DNA from: Halictus rubicundus
Lineage: Eukaryota > Arthropoda > Insecta > Hymenoptera > Halictidae
Assembly: GCF_050948215.1 (NCBI RefSeq)
Contig: NW_027488628.1
Coordinates: 620,001 to 684,000 of the forward strand
DNA length: 64,000 nt
Reading direction: 5' to 3'
The position numbers were made by a program, and so were the translations under genes. This document shows, piece by piece, positions 16,001-26,159 of this stretch. The notes below the pieces were generated by a model. The model did not search any database. It was not told the origin of the DNA and was given only the letters and a program-made list of their open reading frames with translations. Within the stretch, counting starts at the first letter, position 1, and every line of letters starts with the position of its first letter.

Positions 16001-17117
16001 AGGATAGACGATAGGATAGGATACAGGATAGGATAGGATAGAGGATAGGATAGGGGATTTGATAGGATAGAGGATTGGATAGGATACAGGAAAGGATAGG
16101 ATTGATGATAGATGATAGCATAGGATAGAGGATTGGATAGGATACAGGATAGGATAGGATAGAGGATAGGATAGGGGATTTGATAGGATAGAGGATATTA
16201 TAGGATAGAGGATAGGATAGAGGATAGGATAGGATAGAGGACAGGATAGGATAGAGGATAGGATAGGATAGAGGATTGGATAGGATACAGGAAAGGATAG
16301 GATTGAGGTTAGATGATAGGATAGGATAGAGGATAGGATAGGATAGAGGAGAGGATAGGAGAGAGGATAGGATAGGATAGAGGAGAGGATAGGATAGAGG
16401 ATAGGATAGGATAGAGGATAGGATAGGATAGAGTATAGGATAGGATAGAGGATTGGATAGGATAGAGGATAGATGATAGGATAGGATAGAGCATTGGATA
16501 GGATACAGGATAGGATAGGATAGAGGATAGGATAGACGATAGGATAGGATAGAGGATAGGATAGGATAGAGGATAGGATAGGATAGAGGATAGGATAGAC
16601 GACAGGATAGGATAGAGGATAGGATAGGATAGAGGATAGGATAGGATAGAGGATAGGATAGACGATAGGATAGGATAGAGGATAGGATAGGATAGAGGAT
16701 AGGATAGGATAGAGGATTGGATAGGATACAGGAAAGGATAGGATTGAGGATAGATGATAGGATAGGATAGAGGATAGGATAGGATAGAGGAGAGGATAGG
16801 AGAGAGGATAGGATAGACGATAGGATAGGATAGAGGATAGGATAGACGATAGGATAGGATAGAGGATAGGATAGGATAGAGGATAGGATAGGATAGAGGA
16901 TAGGATAGGATAGAGGATAGGATAGGATAGGATAGAGGATAGGATAGGATAGAGGATTGGATAGGATACAGGAAAGGATAGGATTGATGATAGATGATAG
17001 GATAGGATAGAGGATAGGATAGGATAGAGGATAGGATAGACGATAGGATAGACGATAGGATAGGATAGAGGATATTATAGGATAGAGGATAGGATAGAGG
17101 ATAGGATAGAGGATAGG

Positions 17118-17136
17118 ATAGGATAGAGGACAGGAT
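17118..17136. repeat. Left target-site duplication of the R1-clade element
   Basis: The 19 bases ATAGGATAGAGGACAGGAT immediately precede the first non-satellite base and recur directly after the poly(A) tail. One A is ambiguous with the tail, so the duplication is 18 or 19 bp. Short matches are expected by chance in a satellite. This one includes the less common GGACAGGAT variant, and the restored site matches intact paralogous sites elsewhere, so I consider it genuine. Confidence 0.85.
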
Positions 17137-17138
17137 TC

Positions 17139-19076
17139 TCCTGGTCCGCAGAGTGGGAGGTGTCGGCCGGCGAGCTGGGTGAGGCGATGGCCAGGGCGCG
17201 GCGGGTGGGCCGCAAGGCCCCGGGCCCGGACGGGGTGCCGGGCCGCGCGTTGGTCTTGGCCCTGGAGGGGGGACTCGCCGCCGAACTCCGGCAGCTGTAT
17301 AACGGCTGTCTGAGGGAGGGGGTGTTCCCCACGGAGTGGAAGTCGGGCAGGTTGGTCCTCCTTCCGAAGGGGGGCAAGTCCCGGGACTCGCCCTCAGGGT
17401 ACCGGCCAATTTGTCTGCTGGACGAGGCGGGGAAGTTGTTCGAGCGCGTACTCGTTGGACGCCTCGTCCGGCACCTGTCGGCGGGAGGGGTCCCCGATCT
17501 GAGCGGGGTTCAATTCGGCTTCCGGGAGGGTCTCTCCACCGTCGACGCTATTCGGCGGGTGAGGGCTCTCTCGGAGGCCTGTACGAGGGGGGGCGGTGTT
17601 GCGTTGGCGATATCCTTGGATATCGCTAACGCGTTCAACACCGTCCCCTGGGATCGGATAATGGAGGCCCTGGTCTTCCACCGGGTGCCTCTGTATCTCA
17701 GAAGGGTGATCGGGAGCTATCTCTCCGACAGGGGTATAGAGTATCCCGCCCGGTACGGGATGGTGCGCAGGGGCGTCGTGCGCGGGGTTCCGCAGGGCTC
17801 GGTGTTGGGCCCGTTGCTGTGGAATCTTGCGTACGATCGCGTCCTGCGGGAGGAGATGCCTCCCGGGGTCAGCCTGACGTGTTACGCCGACGACACGCTG
17901 GTATTGGCCACCGGGAGGTATGCGAAGGAGGCCATCTGCCTGGCGGAGCGCGGCGCGTGGCGCGCGGTGCGCGCGATCCGGTCGCTGGGCCTAGAGGTGT
18001 CCGTCGAGAAAACCAGGGCCATGTGGTTTCTCCGCTCGGCCCGGTTGGCGGCGCCTCCCCAGTGCTGGATCTGCGTGGGGGAGGGGATGGTCAAGGTCGG
18101 GTCCCAGATGCGGTACCTGGGACTCGAGCTTGACGGCCGGTGGCGTTTTGACCGCCACCTTGAGTCGCTGGCGCCCCGGGCGGAGAGGGCGACCGCTGCG
18201 CTCGGTCGCCTTCTCCCGAATCTCGGGGGACCCTGTGGACGGGTGCGTCGTCTGTTCGCGGTGGTGGTGCGAGTTTTGGTCCTGTACGGAGCCCCTGTAT
18301 GGGCGCACGATGTCTTGGCTAGGGGGCGCAGTGGCGGCACACGGTCGCTGCTGCGTCGCATCGAGCGCAGGCTGGCCATAGGCATCGTGCGGGGGTACCG
18401 CACCATTTCATACGCGACGGCGATGGTGATGTCGGGGCTGATCCCCCTCGAGCTGGAGGCCCGCGTGTTGGCGGATGTGCATACGCACTCCAGGGAACTC
18501 CGGCTCCGGGGGGTGGCCCCGGATCAGGCGCGGCTCATGGTGGATGAGCTCAGGCGACATGCTCGGCGGCACGCAGCCCGGGAGTGGCGCGATAGCCTTC
18601 CCGGGACGAGGGAGGGCGAGAGGCGGGCCGTTCGGGCCATCCTCCCGGTGTTCGATCAATGGAACAGGGGATGGATGGGGCATAGGGTCTCCTACCGTGT
18701 GACGCAGGTGATGAGCGGGCACGGGTGCTTCGGCGACTACCTGTGTCGCATCGGGAGGGAGACCGAGGAGGCGTGTCACCGCTGCGGCGAGCCGCGGGAC
18801 ACGGCGCAACACACTCTGGAGGAGTGTCCGGCATGGGGGGAAGAGCGCCGTGCCCTGCGGCGCGCGGTGGGCCACGACCTCTCGCTCCCGGCTGTCGTCG
18901 CTGCGGCAGCCGGTGGCGAGGAGGCGTGGAGGGGGTTCGCTTCCTTCTGCGAGCGGGTTATGCTGCGGAAGGAGGCTGCGGAACGGGATCGGGAGCGTAA
19001 TCACGATCCCGGCCGAAGGGGGCGGAGGCGGCGCAGGGTACGCCCCGGGGGCGTACCCCCGTTGCGACGCCTCTGA
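17139..19076 (+). CDS. ORF2 fragment of R1-clade retrotransposon: reverse transcriptase plus C-terminal zinc knuckle (5'-partial)
   Basis: This encodes the RT part of a LINE ORF2 protein, which in an intact element copies element RNA onto a nicked target. Residues are numbered from the GTG at 17160. The frame is already open across the satellite junction (stop TAG at 17124), so neither that GTG nor the first ATG (17187) is a natural start. Visible landmarks are APGPDGVPG at 20-28, LLPKGGKSRDSPSGYRPI at 67-84, FGFREGLSTVDAI at 119-131, motif A SLDIANAFNTVPW with Asp154, motif B PQGSVLGPLLWN at 211-222, the catalytic YADD at 242-245, YLGLELDG at 319-326, and a CCHC finger at Cys539, Cys542, His551, Cys556 followed by PAW. 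The tail is Arg-rich (619-638). No stop or frameshift occurs in about 645 codons. R1 ORF2 proteins usually exceed 1000 residues; the endonuclease third is absent. Codon use is strongly GC-rich, unlike everything around it. A promoter and host function are not expected. Confidence 0.95.
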   Translation, partial: SWSAEWEVSAGELGEAMARARRVGRKAPGPDGVPGRALVLALEGGLAAELRQLYNGCLREGVFPTEWKSGRLVLLPKGGKSRDSPSGYRPICLLDEAGKLFERVLVGRLVRHLSAGGVPDLSGVQFGFREGLSTVDAIRRVRALSEACTRGGGVALAISLDIANAFNTVPWDRIMEALVFHRVPLYLRRVIGSYLSDRGIEYPARYGMVRRGVVRGVPQGSVLGPLLWNLAYDRVLREEMPPGVSLTCYADDTLVLATGRYAKEAICLAERGAWRAVRAIRSLGLEVSVEKTRAMWFLRSARLAAPPQCWICVGEGMVKVGSQMRYLGLELDGRWRFDRHLESLAPRAERATAALGRLLPNLGGPCGRVRRLFAVVVRVLVLYGAPVWAHDVLARGRSGGTRSLLRRIERRLAIGIVRGYRTISYATAMVMSGLIPLELEARVLADVHTHSRELRLRGVAPDQARLMVDELRRHARRHAAREWRDSLPGTREGERRAVRAILPVFDQWNRGWMGHRVSYRVTQVMSGHGCFGDYLCRIGRETEEACHRCGEPRDTAQHTLEECPAWGEERRALRRAVGHDLSLPAVVAAAAGGEEAWRGFASFCERVMLRKEAAERDRERNHDPGRRGRRRRRVRPGGVPPLRRL

Positions 19077-19392
19077 CGCGAGCGGGGACGCCCTTGATGA
19101 TCTCGAGGCGGGGGATCGGATATCCCCTTACACTCGGTCACCAACGGCGTCCCCGGAGGCCGCCGGGCATCTCGGGCGGGGGCTCGGATGCTCATCGGGC
19201 GGCCTAACAGGGGGGGAAGGCGCCACGTCGTCCGTTGCGTGGTGCCTTCGGATAGAGTAGGTACGGGAGGGGGCCGCGTCCCCCCCCCCTGGGTGGTATG
19301 CTAAGGCGGGGGCACACCGGATTGACATGCGCGCGCAGAGCACGGGTGCACCCAGGAGTCTAGGGACGGACGGGGAGGAGTTAGTGGGTATA

Positions 19393-19417
19393 CTCGGCGT
19401 TGCACCAACCAGCCGAG
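19393..19417 (+). other. Inverted repeat (RNA hairpin) in the element's 3' UTR
   Basis: CTCGGC at 19393-19398 pairs with GCCGAG at 19412-19417. Directly inside it, GTTG (19399-19402) pairs with CAAC (19406-19409) around a CAC loop, leaving a CA bulge on the 3' side. That makes a 10-bp interrupted stem in 25 nt of transcript. A role in 3'-end recognition by the RT is inferred. Confidence 0.75.
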
Positions 19418-19429
19418 GAGTCCCACATA

Positions 19430-19466
19430 ACCCGGACCACCCCCCCCCCCCCGGGGGGGTTCGGGT
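19430..19466 (+). other. Long GC-rich hairpin close to the element's 3' end
   Basis: ACCCGGACC at 19430-19438 pairs with GGTTCGGGT at 19458-19466. In RNA all nine positions pair, one as G-U. Past a single bulged A at 19439, the C13 run can continue pairing with the G run. The hairpin lies about 30 nt before the A tail. The C/G homopolymers are prone to sequencing and assembly error, so their exact length is uncertain. Confidence 0.75.
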
Positions 19467-19497
19467 ATCCGTAACGAGATTACCTCCTCGAAAAAGG

Positions 19498-19517
19498 AAA
19501 AAAAAAAAAAAAAAAAA
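19498..19517 (+). other. Poly(A) tail of the retrotransposon
   Basis: Twenty uninterrupted A residues, preceded by AAAAAGG, end the element and abut the right target-site copy. The last A may belong to the duplication. The tail shows orientation (+) and insertion through an RNA intermediate. The lack of interruptions suggests a fairly recent event. Confidence 0.95.
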
Positions 19518-19535
19518 TAGGATAGAGGACAGGAT
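19518..19535. repeat. Right target-site duplication of the R1-clade element
   Basis: TAGGATAGAGGACAGGAT directly follows the poly(A) tail and repeats the bases just before the element at 17119-17136. The satellite then continues as AGGGTAGAGG, which is what follows the same site in the four unoccupied paralogues in this window. Confidence 0.85.
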
Positions 19536-22500
19536 AGGGTAGAGGATAGGATAGGATAGAGGATTGGATAGGATACAGGAAAGGATAGGATTGAGGATAG
19601 ATGATAGGATATGATAGAGGATAGGATAGGATAGAGGATAGGATAGAGGATAGGATAGGATAGAGGATAGGATAGGATAGAGGATAGGATAGACGACAGG
19701 ATAGGATAGAGGATAGGATAGGATAGAGGATAGGATAGGATAGAGGATAGGATAGGATAGAGGATAGGATAGGATAGAGGATAGGATAGGATAGAGGATA
19801 GGATAGGATAGAGGATAGGATAGAGGATAGGATAGAGGATACGATAGAGAATAGGTTAGGATAGAGGATAGGATAGGATAGAGGATAGGATAGGATAGAG
19901 GATAGGATAGGATAGAGGATAGGATAGGATAGAGGATAGGATAGGATAGAGGATAGGATAGGATAGAGGATAGGATAGGATAGAGGATAGGATAGGATAG
20001 AGGATAGGATAGGATAGAGGATTGGATAGGATACAGGAAAGGATAGGATTGAGGTTAGATGATAGGATAGGATAGAGGATAGGATAGGATAGAGGAGAGG
20101 ATAGGAGAGAGGATAGGATAGGATAGAGGAGAGGATAGGATAGAGGATAGGATAGGATAGAGGATAGGATAGGATAGAGTATAGGATAGGATAGACGATT
20201 GGATAGGATAGAGGATAGATGATAGGATAGGATAGAGCATTGGATAGGATACAGGATAGGATAGGATAGAGGATAGGATAGACGATAGGATAGGATAGAG
20301 GATAGGATAGGATAGAGGATAGGATAGGATAGAGGATAGGATAGGATAGAGGATAGGATAGGATAGAGGATAGGATAGAGGATAGGATAGAGGATAGGAT
20401 AGAGAATAGGTTAGGATAGAGGATAGGATAGGATAGAGGATAGGATAGTATAGAGGATAGGATAGACGATAGGATAGGATAGAGGATAGGTTAGGATAGA
20501 GGATAGGATAGGATAGAGGATTGGATAGGATACAGGAAAGGATAGGATTGAGGTTAGATGATAGGATAGGATAGAGGATAGGATAGGATAGAGGAGAGGA
20601 TAGGAGAGAGGATAGGATAGGATAGAGGATAGGATAGGATAGAGGATAGGATAGGATAGAGGATAGGATAGACGATAGGATAGGATAGAGGATAGGATAG
20701 GATTGAGGATAGGATAGGATAGAGGATAGGATAGGATAGAGGATAGGATAGACGATAGGATAGGATACAGGATAGGATAGGATAGAGGATAGGATAGGGG
20801 ATTTGATAGGATAGAGGATTGGATAGGATACAGGAAAGGATAGGATTGATGATAGATGATAGCATAGGATAGAGGATTGGATAGGATACAGGATAGGATA
20901 GGATAGAGGATAGGATAGGGGATTTGATAGGATAGAGGATATTATAGGATAGAGGATAGGATAGAGGATAGGATAGGATAGAGGACAGGATAGGATAGAG
21001 GATAGGATAGGATAGAGGATTGGATAGGATACAGGAAAGGATAGGATTGAGGTTAGATGATAGGATAGGATAGAGGATAGGATAGGATAGAGGAGAGGAT
21101 AGGAGAGAGGATAGGATAGGATAGAGGAGAGGATAGGATAGAGGATAGGATAGGATAGAGGATAGGATAGGATAGAGTATAGGATAGGATAGAGGATTGG
21201 ATAGGATAGAGGATAGATGATAGGATAGGATAGAGCATTGGATAGGATACAGGATAGGATAGGATAGAGGATAGGATAGACGATAGGATAGGATAGAGGA
21301 TAGGATAGGATAGAGGATAGGATAGGATAGAGGATAGGATAGACGACAGGATAGGATAGAGGATAGGATAGGATAGAGGATAGGATAGGATAGAGGATAG
21401 GATAGAGGATAGGATAGAGGATAGGATAGAGAATAGGTTAGGATAGAGGATAGGATAGGATAGAGGATAGGATAGTGTAGAGGATAGGATAGACGATAGG
21501 ATAGGATAGAGGATAGGATAGGATAGAGGATAGGATAGGATAGAGGATTGGATAGGATACAGGAAAGGATAGGATTGAGGATAGATGATAGGATAGGATA
21601 GAGGATAGGATAGGATAGAGGAGAGGATAGGAGAGAGGATAGGATAGACGATAGGATAGGATAGAGGATAGGATAGACGATAGGATAGGATAGAGGATAG
21701 GATAGGATAGAGGATAGGATAGGATAGAGGATAGGATAGGATAGAGGATAGGATAGGATAGGATAGAGGATAGGATAGGATAGAGGATTGGATAGGATAC
21801 AGGAAAGGATAGGATTGATGATAGATGATAGGATAGGATAGAGGATAGGATAGGATAGAGGATAGGATAGGATAGAGGATAGGATAGACGATAGGATAGA
21901 CGATAGGATAGGATAGAGGATATTATAGGGTAGAGGATAGGATAGAGGATAGGATAGAGGATAGGATAGGATAGAGGACAGGATAGGGTAGAGGATAGGA
22001 TAGGATAGAGGATTGGATAGGATACAGGAAAGGATAGGATTGAGGATAGATGATAGGATATGATAGAGGATAGGATAGGATAGAGGATAGGATAGAGGAT
22101 AGGATAGGATAGAGGAGAGGATAGGAGAGAGGATAGGATAGGATAGAGGATAGGATAGGATAGAGGATAGGATAGGATAGACGATAGGATAGAGGATAGG
22201 ATAGAGGATAGGATAGAGGATAGCATAGGATAGAGGATAGGATAAGATAGCGGATAGGATAGGATAGAGGATAGGATAGGACAGAGGATAGGATAGGACA
22301 GAGGATAGGATAGGGGATAGGATAGGATAGTAGATATTATAGGATAGAGGATAGGATAGGATAGAGGATAGGATAGGATAGAGGATAGGATAGACGATAG
22401 GATAGGATAGAGGATAGGATAGGATAGGATAGAGGATAGGATAGGATAGAGGATAGGATAGACGATAGGATAGGATACAGGATAGTATAGGATAGAGGAT

Positions 22501-24449
22501 AGGATAGGGGATTTGATAGGATAGAGGATTGGATAGGATACAGGAAAGGATAGGATTGATGATAGATGATAGCATAGGATAGAGGATTGGATAGGATACA
22601 GGATAGGATAGGATAGAGGATAGGATAGGGGATTTGATAGGATAGAGGATATTATAGGATAGAGGATAGGATAGAGGATAGGATAGGATAGAGGATAGGA
22701 TAGACGACAGGATAGGATAGAGGATAGGATAGGATAGAGGATAGGATAGGATAGAGGATAGGATAGAGGATAGGATAGAGGATAGGATAGAGAATAGGTT
22801 AGGATAGAGGATAGGATAGGATAGAGGATAGGATAGTGTAGAGGATAGGATAGACGATAGGATAGGATAGAGGATAGGATAGGATAGAGGATAGGATAGG
22901 ATAGAGGATTGGATAGGATACAGGAAAGGATAGGATTGAGGTTAGATGATAGGATAGGATAGAGGACAGGATAGGATAGAGGAGAGGATAGGAGAGAGGA
23001 TAGGATAGACGATAGGATAGGATAGAGGATAGGATAGACGATAGGATAGGATAGAGGATAGGATAGGATAGAGGATAGGATAGGATAGAGGATAGGATAG
23101 GATAGAGGATAGGATAGGATAGGATAGAGGATAGGATAGGATAGAGGATTGGATAGGATACAGGAAAGGATAGGATTGATGATAGATGATAGGATAGGAT
23201 AGAGGATAGGATAGGATAGAGGATAGGATAGACGATAGGATAGACGATAGGATAGGATAGAGGATATTATAGGATAGAGGATAGGATAGAGGATAGGATA
23301 GAGGATAGGATAGGATAGAGGACAGGATAGGGTAGAGGATAGGATAGGATAGAGGATTGGATAGGATACAGGAAAGGATAGGATTGAGGATAGATGATAG
23401 GATATGATAGAGGATAGGATAGGATAGAGGATAGGATAGAGGATAGGATAGGATAGAGGAGAGGATAGGAGAGAGGATAGGATAGGATAGAGGATAGGAT
23501 AGGATAGAGGATAGGATAGGATAGACGATAGGATAGGATAGAGGATAGGATAGGATAGAGGATAGGATAGGATAGGATAGAGGATAGGATAGGATAGAGG
23601 ATAGGATAGGATAGAGGATAGGATAGGATAGAGGATAGGATAGGATAGAGGATAGGATAGGATAGAGGATAGGATAGAGGATAGGATAGAGGATAGGATA
23701 GAGGATAGCATAGGATAGAGGATAGGATAAGATAGCGGATAGGATAGGATAGAGGATAGGATAGGACAGAGGATAGGATAGGACAGAGGATAGGATAGGG
23801 GATAGGATAGGATAGTAGATATTATAGGATAGAGGATAGGATAGGATAGAGGATAGGATAGGATAGAGGATAGGATAGACGATAGGATAGGATAGAGGAT
23901 AGGATAGGATAGGATAGAGGATAGGATAGGATAGAGGATAGGATAGACGATAGGATAGGATACAGGATAGTATAGGATAGAGTATAGGATAGGATAGAGG
24001 ATTGGATAGGATAGAGGATAGATGATAGGATAGGATAGAGCATTGGATAGGATACAGGATAGGATAGGATAGAGGATAGGATAGGGGATTTGATAGGATA
24101 GAGGATAGGATAGGATAGAAGATGGGATAGGATAGAGGATAGGATAGGATAGAGGATAGGATAGGATAGAGGATAGGATAGGATAGAGGATAGGATAGAC
24201 GATAGGATAGGATAGAAGATAGGATAGGATAGAGGATAGGATAGAGGATAGATGATAGGATAGGATAGAGGATAGGATAGGGGATTTGATAGGATAGAGG
24301 ATAGGATAGGAAAGAGGATAGGATAGACGATAGGATAGGATAGAGGATAGGATAGGATAGAGGATAGGATAGGATAGAGGATAGGATAGGATAGAGGATA
24401 GGATAGGATAGAGGATAGGATAGGATAGAGGATAGGATAGGATAGGATA

Positions 24450-25950
24450 GAGGATAGGATACTATAGAGGATAGGATAGGATAGAGGCTAGGATAGGATA
24501 GAGGATAGGATAGGATAGAGGATCGGATAGGATAGAGGATAGGATAGGATAGAGGATAGGATAGGATAGAGGATAGGATAGGATAGAGGATAGGATAGGA
24601 TAGAGGATAGGATAGGATAGAGGATAGGATAGGATAGAGGATAGGATAGGATAGAGGATAGGATAGGATAGAGGATAGGATAGGATAGAGGATAGGATAG
24701 GATAGAGGATAGGATAGGATAGAGGATAGGATAGGATAGGATAGAGGATAGGATAGGATAGAGGATTGGATAGGATACAGGAAAGGATAGGATTGATGAT
24801 AGATGATAGGATAGGATAGAGGATAGGATAGACGATAGGATAGACGATAGGATAGGATAGAGGATAGGATAGGATAGACGATAGGATAGGATAGAGGATA
24901 GGATAGGGGATTTGATAGGATACAGGATAGGATAGAATAGAGGATAGGATAGGGTAGAGGATTGGATAGAGGATAGGATAGGATAGAGGATATTATAGGA
25001 TAGAGGATATGATAGGATAGAGGATAGGATAGGATAGAGGATAGGATAGGGGATTTGATAGGATAGAGGATAGGATAGGATAGAAGATAGGATAGGATAG
25101 AGGATAGGATGGGATAGAGGATTGGTTAGGGGATAGGATAGGATAGAGGATATTATAGGATAGAGGATAGGATAGGATAGAGGATAGGATAGGATAGAGG
25201 ATAGGATAGGATAGAGGATAGGATAGGATAGAGGATAGGATGGGATAGAGGATTGGATAGGGGATAGGATAGGATAGAGGATATTATAGGATAGAGGATA
25301 TGATAGGATTGAGGATAGGATAGGATAGAGGATAGGATAGGATAGAGGATACGATATCATAGGCGATAGGATAGGATAGAGGATAGGATAGGGGATTGGA
25401 TAGGATACAGAACAGGATACGATAGGGGATAGGATAGGATAGAGGATAGGATAGAGAATAGGATAGGATAGAGGATAGGATAGAGGATTGGCTAGGATAG
25501 ATGATATTATAGTATAGAGGATAGGATAGGGTTGAGGATAGGATAGGATAGAGGATAGGATAGGGGATTGGATAGGATAGAGAACAGGATACGATAGGGG
25601 ATAGGATAGGATAGAGGATAGGGTAGGATAGAGGATTGGATAGGTGATTTGATAGGATAGAGGATATTATAGGATAGAGGATAGGATAGAGGACAGGATA
25701 GGATAGAGGATAGGATAGGATAGAGGATTGGATAGGATACGGGAAAGCTTAGGATTGAGGATAGGATAGAGGATTGGATAGGATAGAGGATAGGATATAG
25801 GATAGGATAGGATAGAGGATAGGATAGGATAGAGGATAGGATAGGATAGAGGATAGGATAGGATAGGATAGAGGATAGGATAGGATAGAGGATTGGATAG
25901 GATACAGGAAAGGATAGGATTGATGATAGATGATAGGATAGGATAGAGGA
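24450..25950. repeat. Intermediate duplication, copy 1 (pairs with about 29980-31340)
   Basis: The order ACTATAGAGG, GAGGCTAGG, GATATCATAGG (25353), GGAAAGCTTAGG (25745) recurs about 5.4-5.56 kb downstream at 30911 and 31131. About 170 bp present between the last two markers here is missing from the second copy. Edges are approximate. Confidence 0.7.
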
Positions 25951-26159
25951 TAGGATAGGATAGAGGATAGGATAGACGATAGGATAGACGATAGGATAGG
26001 ATAGAGGATATTATAGGATAGAGGATAGGATAGAGGATAGGATAGAGGATAGGATAGGATAGAGGACAGGATAGGATAGAGGATAGGATAGGATAGAGGA
26101 TTGGATAGGATACAGGAAAGGATAGGATTGAGGATAGATGATAGGATATGATAGAGGAT

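Larger units (their letters stand above)
1..17136. repeat. GGATA/GAGGATA satellite array, block 1
   Basis: This block is continuous tandem satellite with no unrelated sequence. The + strand consists of GGATA and GAGGATA words; GAGGATAGGATAGGATA (17 bp) is the commonest unit, and 12-bp and 22-bp forms come from losing or gaining one GGATA. C is almost absent except in variants such as GACGATA, GATACAGG and GGACAGG. Rare variants (GGGGATTTGATAGG, ATACAGGAAAGGATAGGATTG, ATTATAGG, GATATCTTAGG) recur in the same order at several places, which shows blockwise amplification. No gene is supported here. The open frames on the minus strand arise because the unit's complement contains no TAA, TAG or TGA in any frame. 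Centromeric, subtelomeric or other heterochromatic location cannot be decided from sequence alone. Confidence 0.97.
19077..19497 (+). other. 3' UTR of the R1-clade element
   Basis: This stretch is non-coding and GC-rich, between the ORF stop (TGA at 19074-19076) and the poly(A) tail. It contains long homopolymers (C10 at 19280-19289, C13 at 19440-19452, G7 at 19453-19459) and strong inverted repeats near its end. In R1-clade elements such as SART1 and in R2, the 3' UTR RNA is recognised by the element's own protein to prime reverse transcription. The hairpins here are candidates for such a signal by analogy only. GGGAGGGGG at 19265-19273 could also pair with the C10 run downstream. Confidence 0.85.
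17137..19517 (+). mobile_element. 5'-truncated R1-clade non-LTR retrotransposon
   Basis: A 2.4-kb GC-rich, CpG-rich segment interrupts the A/G-rich satellite. It carries an open reverse transcriptase frame, a 3' UTR of about 420 bp with two strong hairpins, and a terminal run of 20 A, and it is bounded by an 18-19 bp direct repeat of satellite. This is the signature of target-primed reverse transcription by a LINE-type element. The RT motifs plus a C-terminal CCHC finger followed by CPAW place it in the R1 clade (R1/TRAS/SART/Waldo group). A full element would also have ORF1 (gag-like) and an N-terminal apurinic-type endonuclease in ORF2. Both are missing, so this copy is dead on arrival, although what remains is undamaged. 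The terminal poly(A) fits TRAS/SART/Waldo-like members better than rDNA-specific R1, but the family cannot be fixed without a tree. Confidence 0.95.
10256..19660. repeat. Large satellite duplication, copy B, interrupted by the R1-clade insertion
   Basis: This is the partner of copy A. Variant order matches from about 10256 to the retroelement insertion at 17136, resumes at 19536, and is lost at about 19660. A shorter spacing is seen near the start: copy A has about 75 bp of extra GACGATA-containing units relative to this copy. Removing the 2.4-kb insertion and one target-site copy restores the arrangement seen in copy A, so the insertion came after the duplication. The boundaries are estimates read by eye. 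Confidence 0.82.

Noticed and set aside
16309..17409. Minus-strand frame joining a Pro/Arg-rich start to satellite peptide
   Set aside because: The start is the antisense of the retrotransposon's RT frame. Such GC-rich antisense frames are common and have no support here.
17882..18406. Several antisense or shifted frames of about 75-200 codons inside the retroelement
   Set aside because: All overlap the RT frame, which has the recognisable motifs. They are by-products of its GC-rich codon use.
18850..19260. A frame overlapping the end of the RT and running into the 3' UTR
   Set aside because: It has no recognisable domain. The RT frame has its own stop at 19074-19076, and the 3' UTR composition does not suggest coding.
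17137..19517. Bacterial group II intron or bacterial RT
   Set aside because: The motif order, CCHC finger followed by CPAW, poly(A) tail and target-site duplication are those of a eukaryotic R1-clade LINE.
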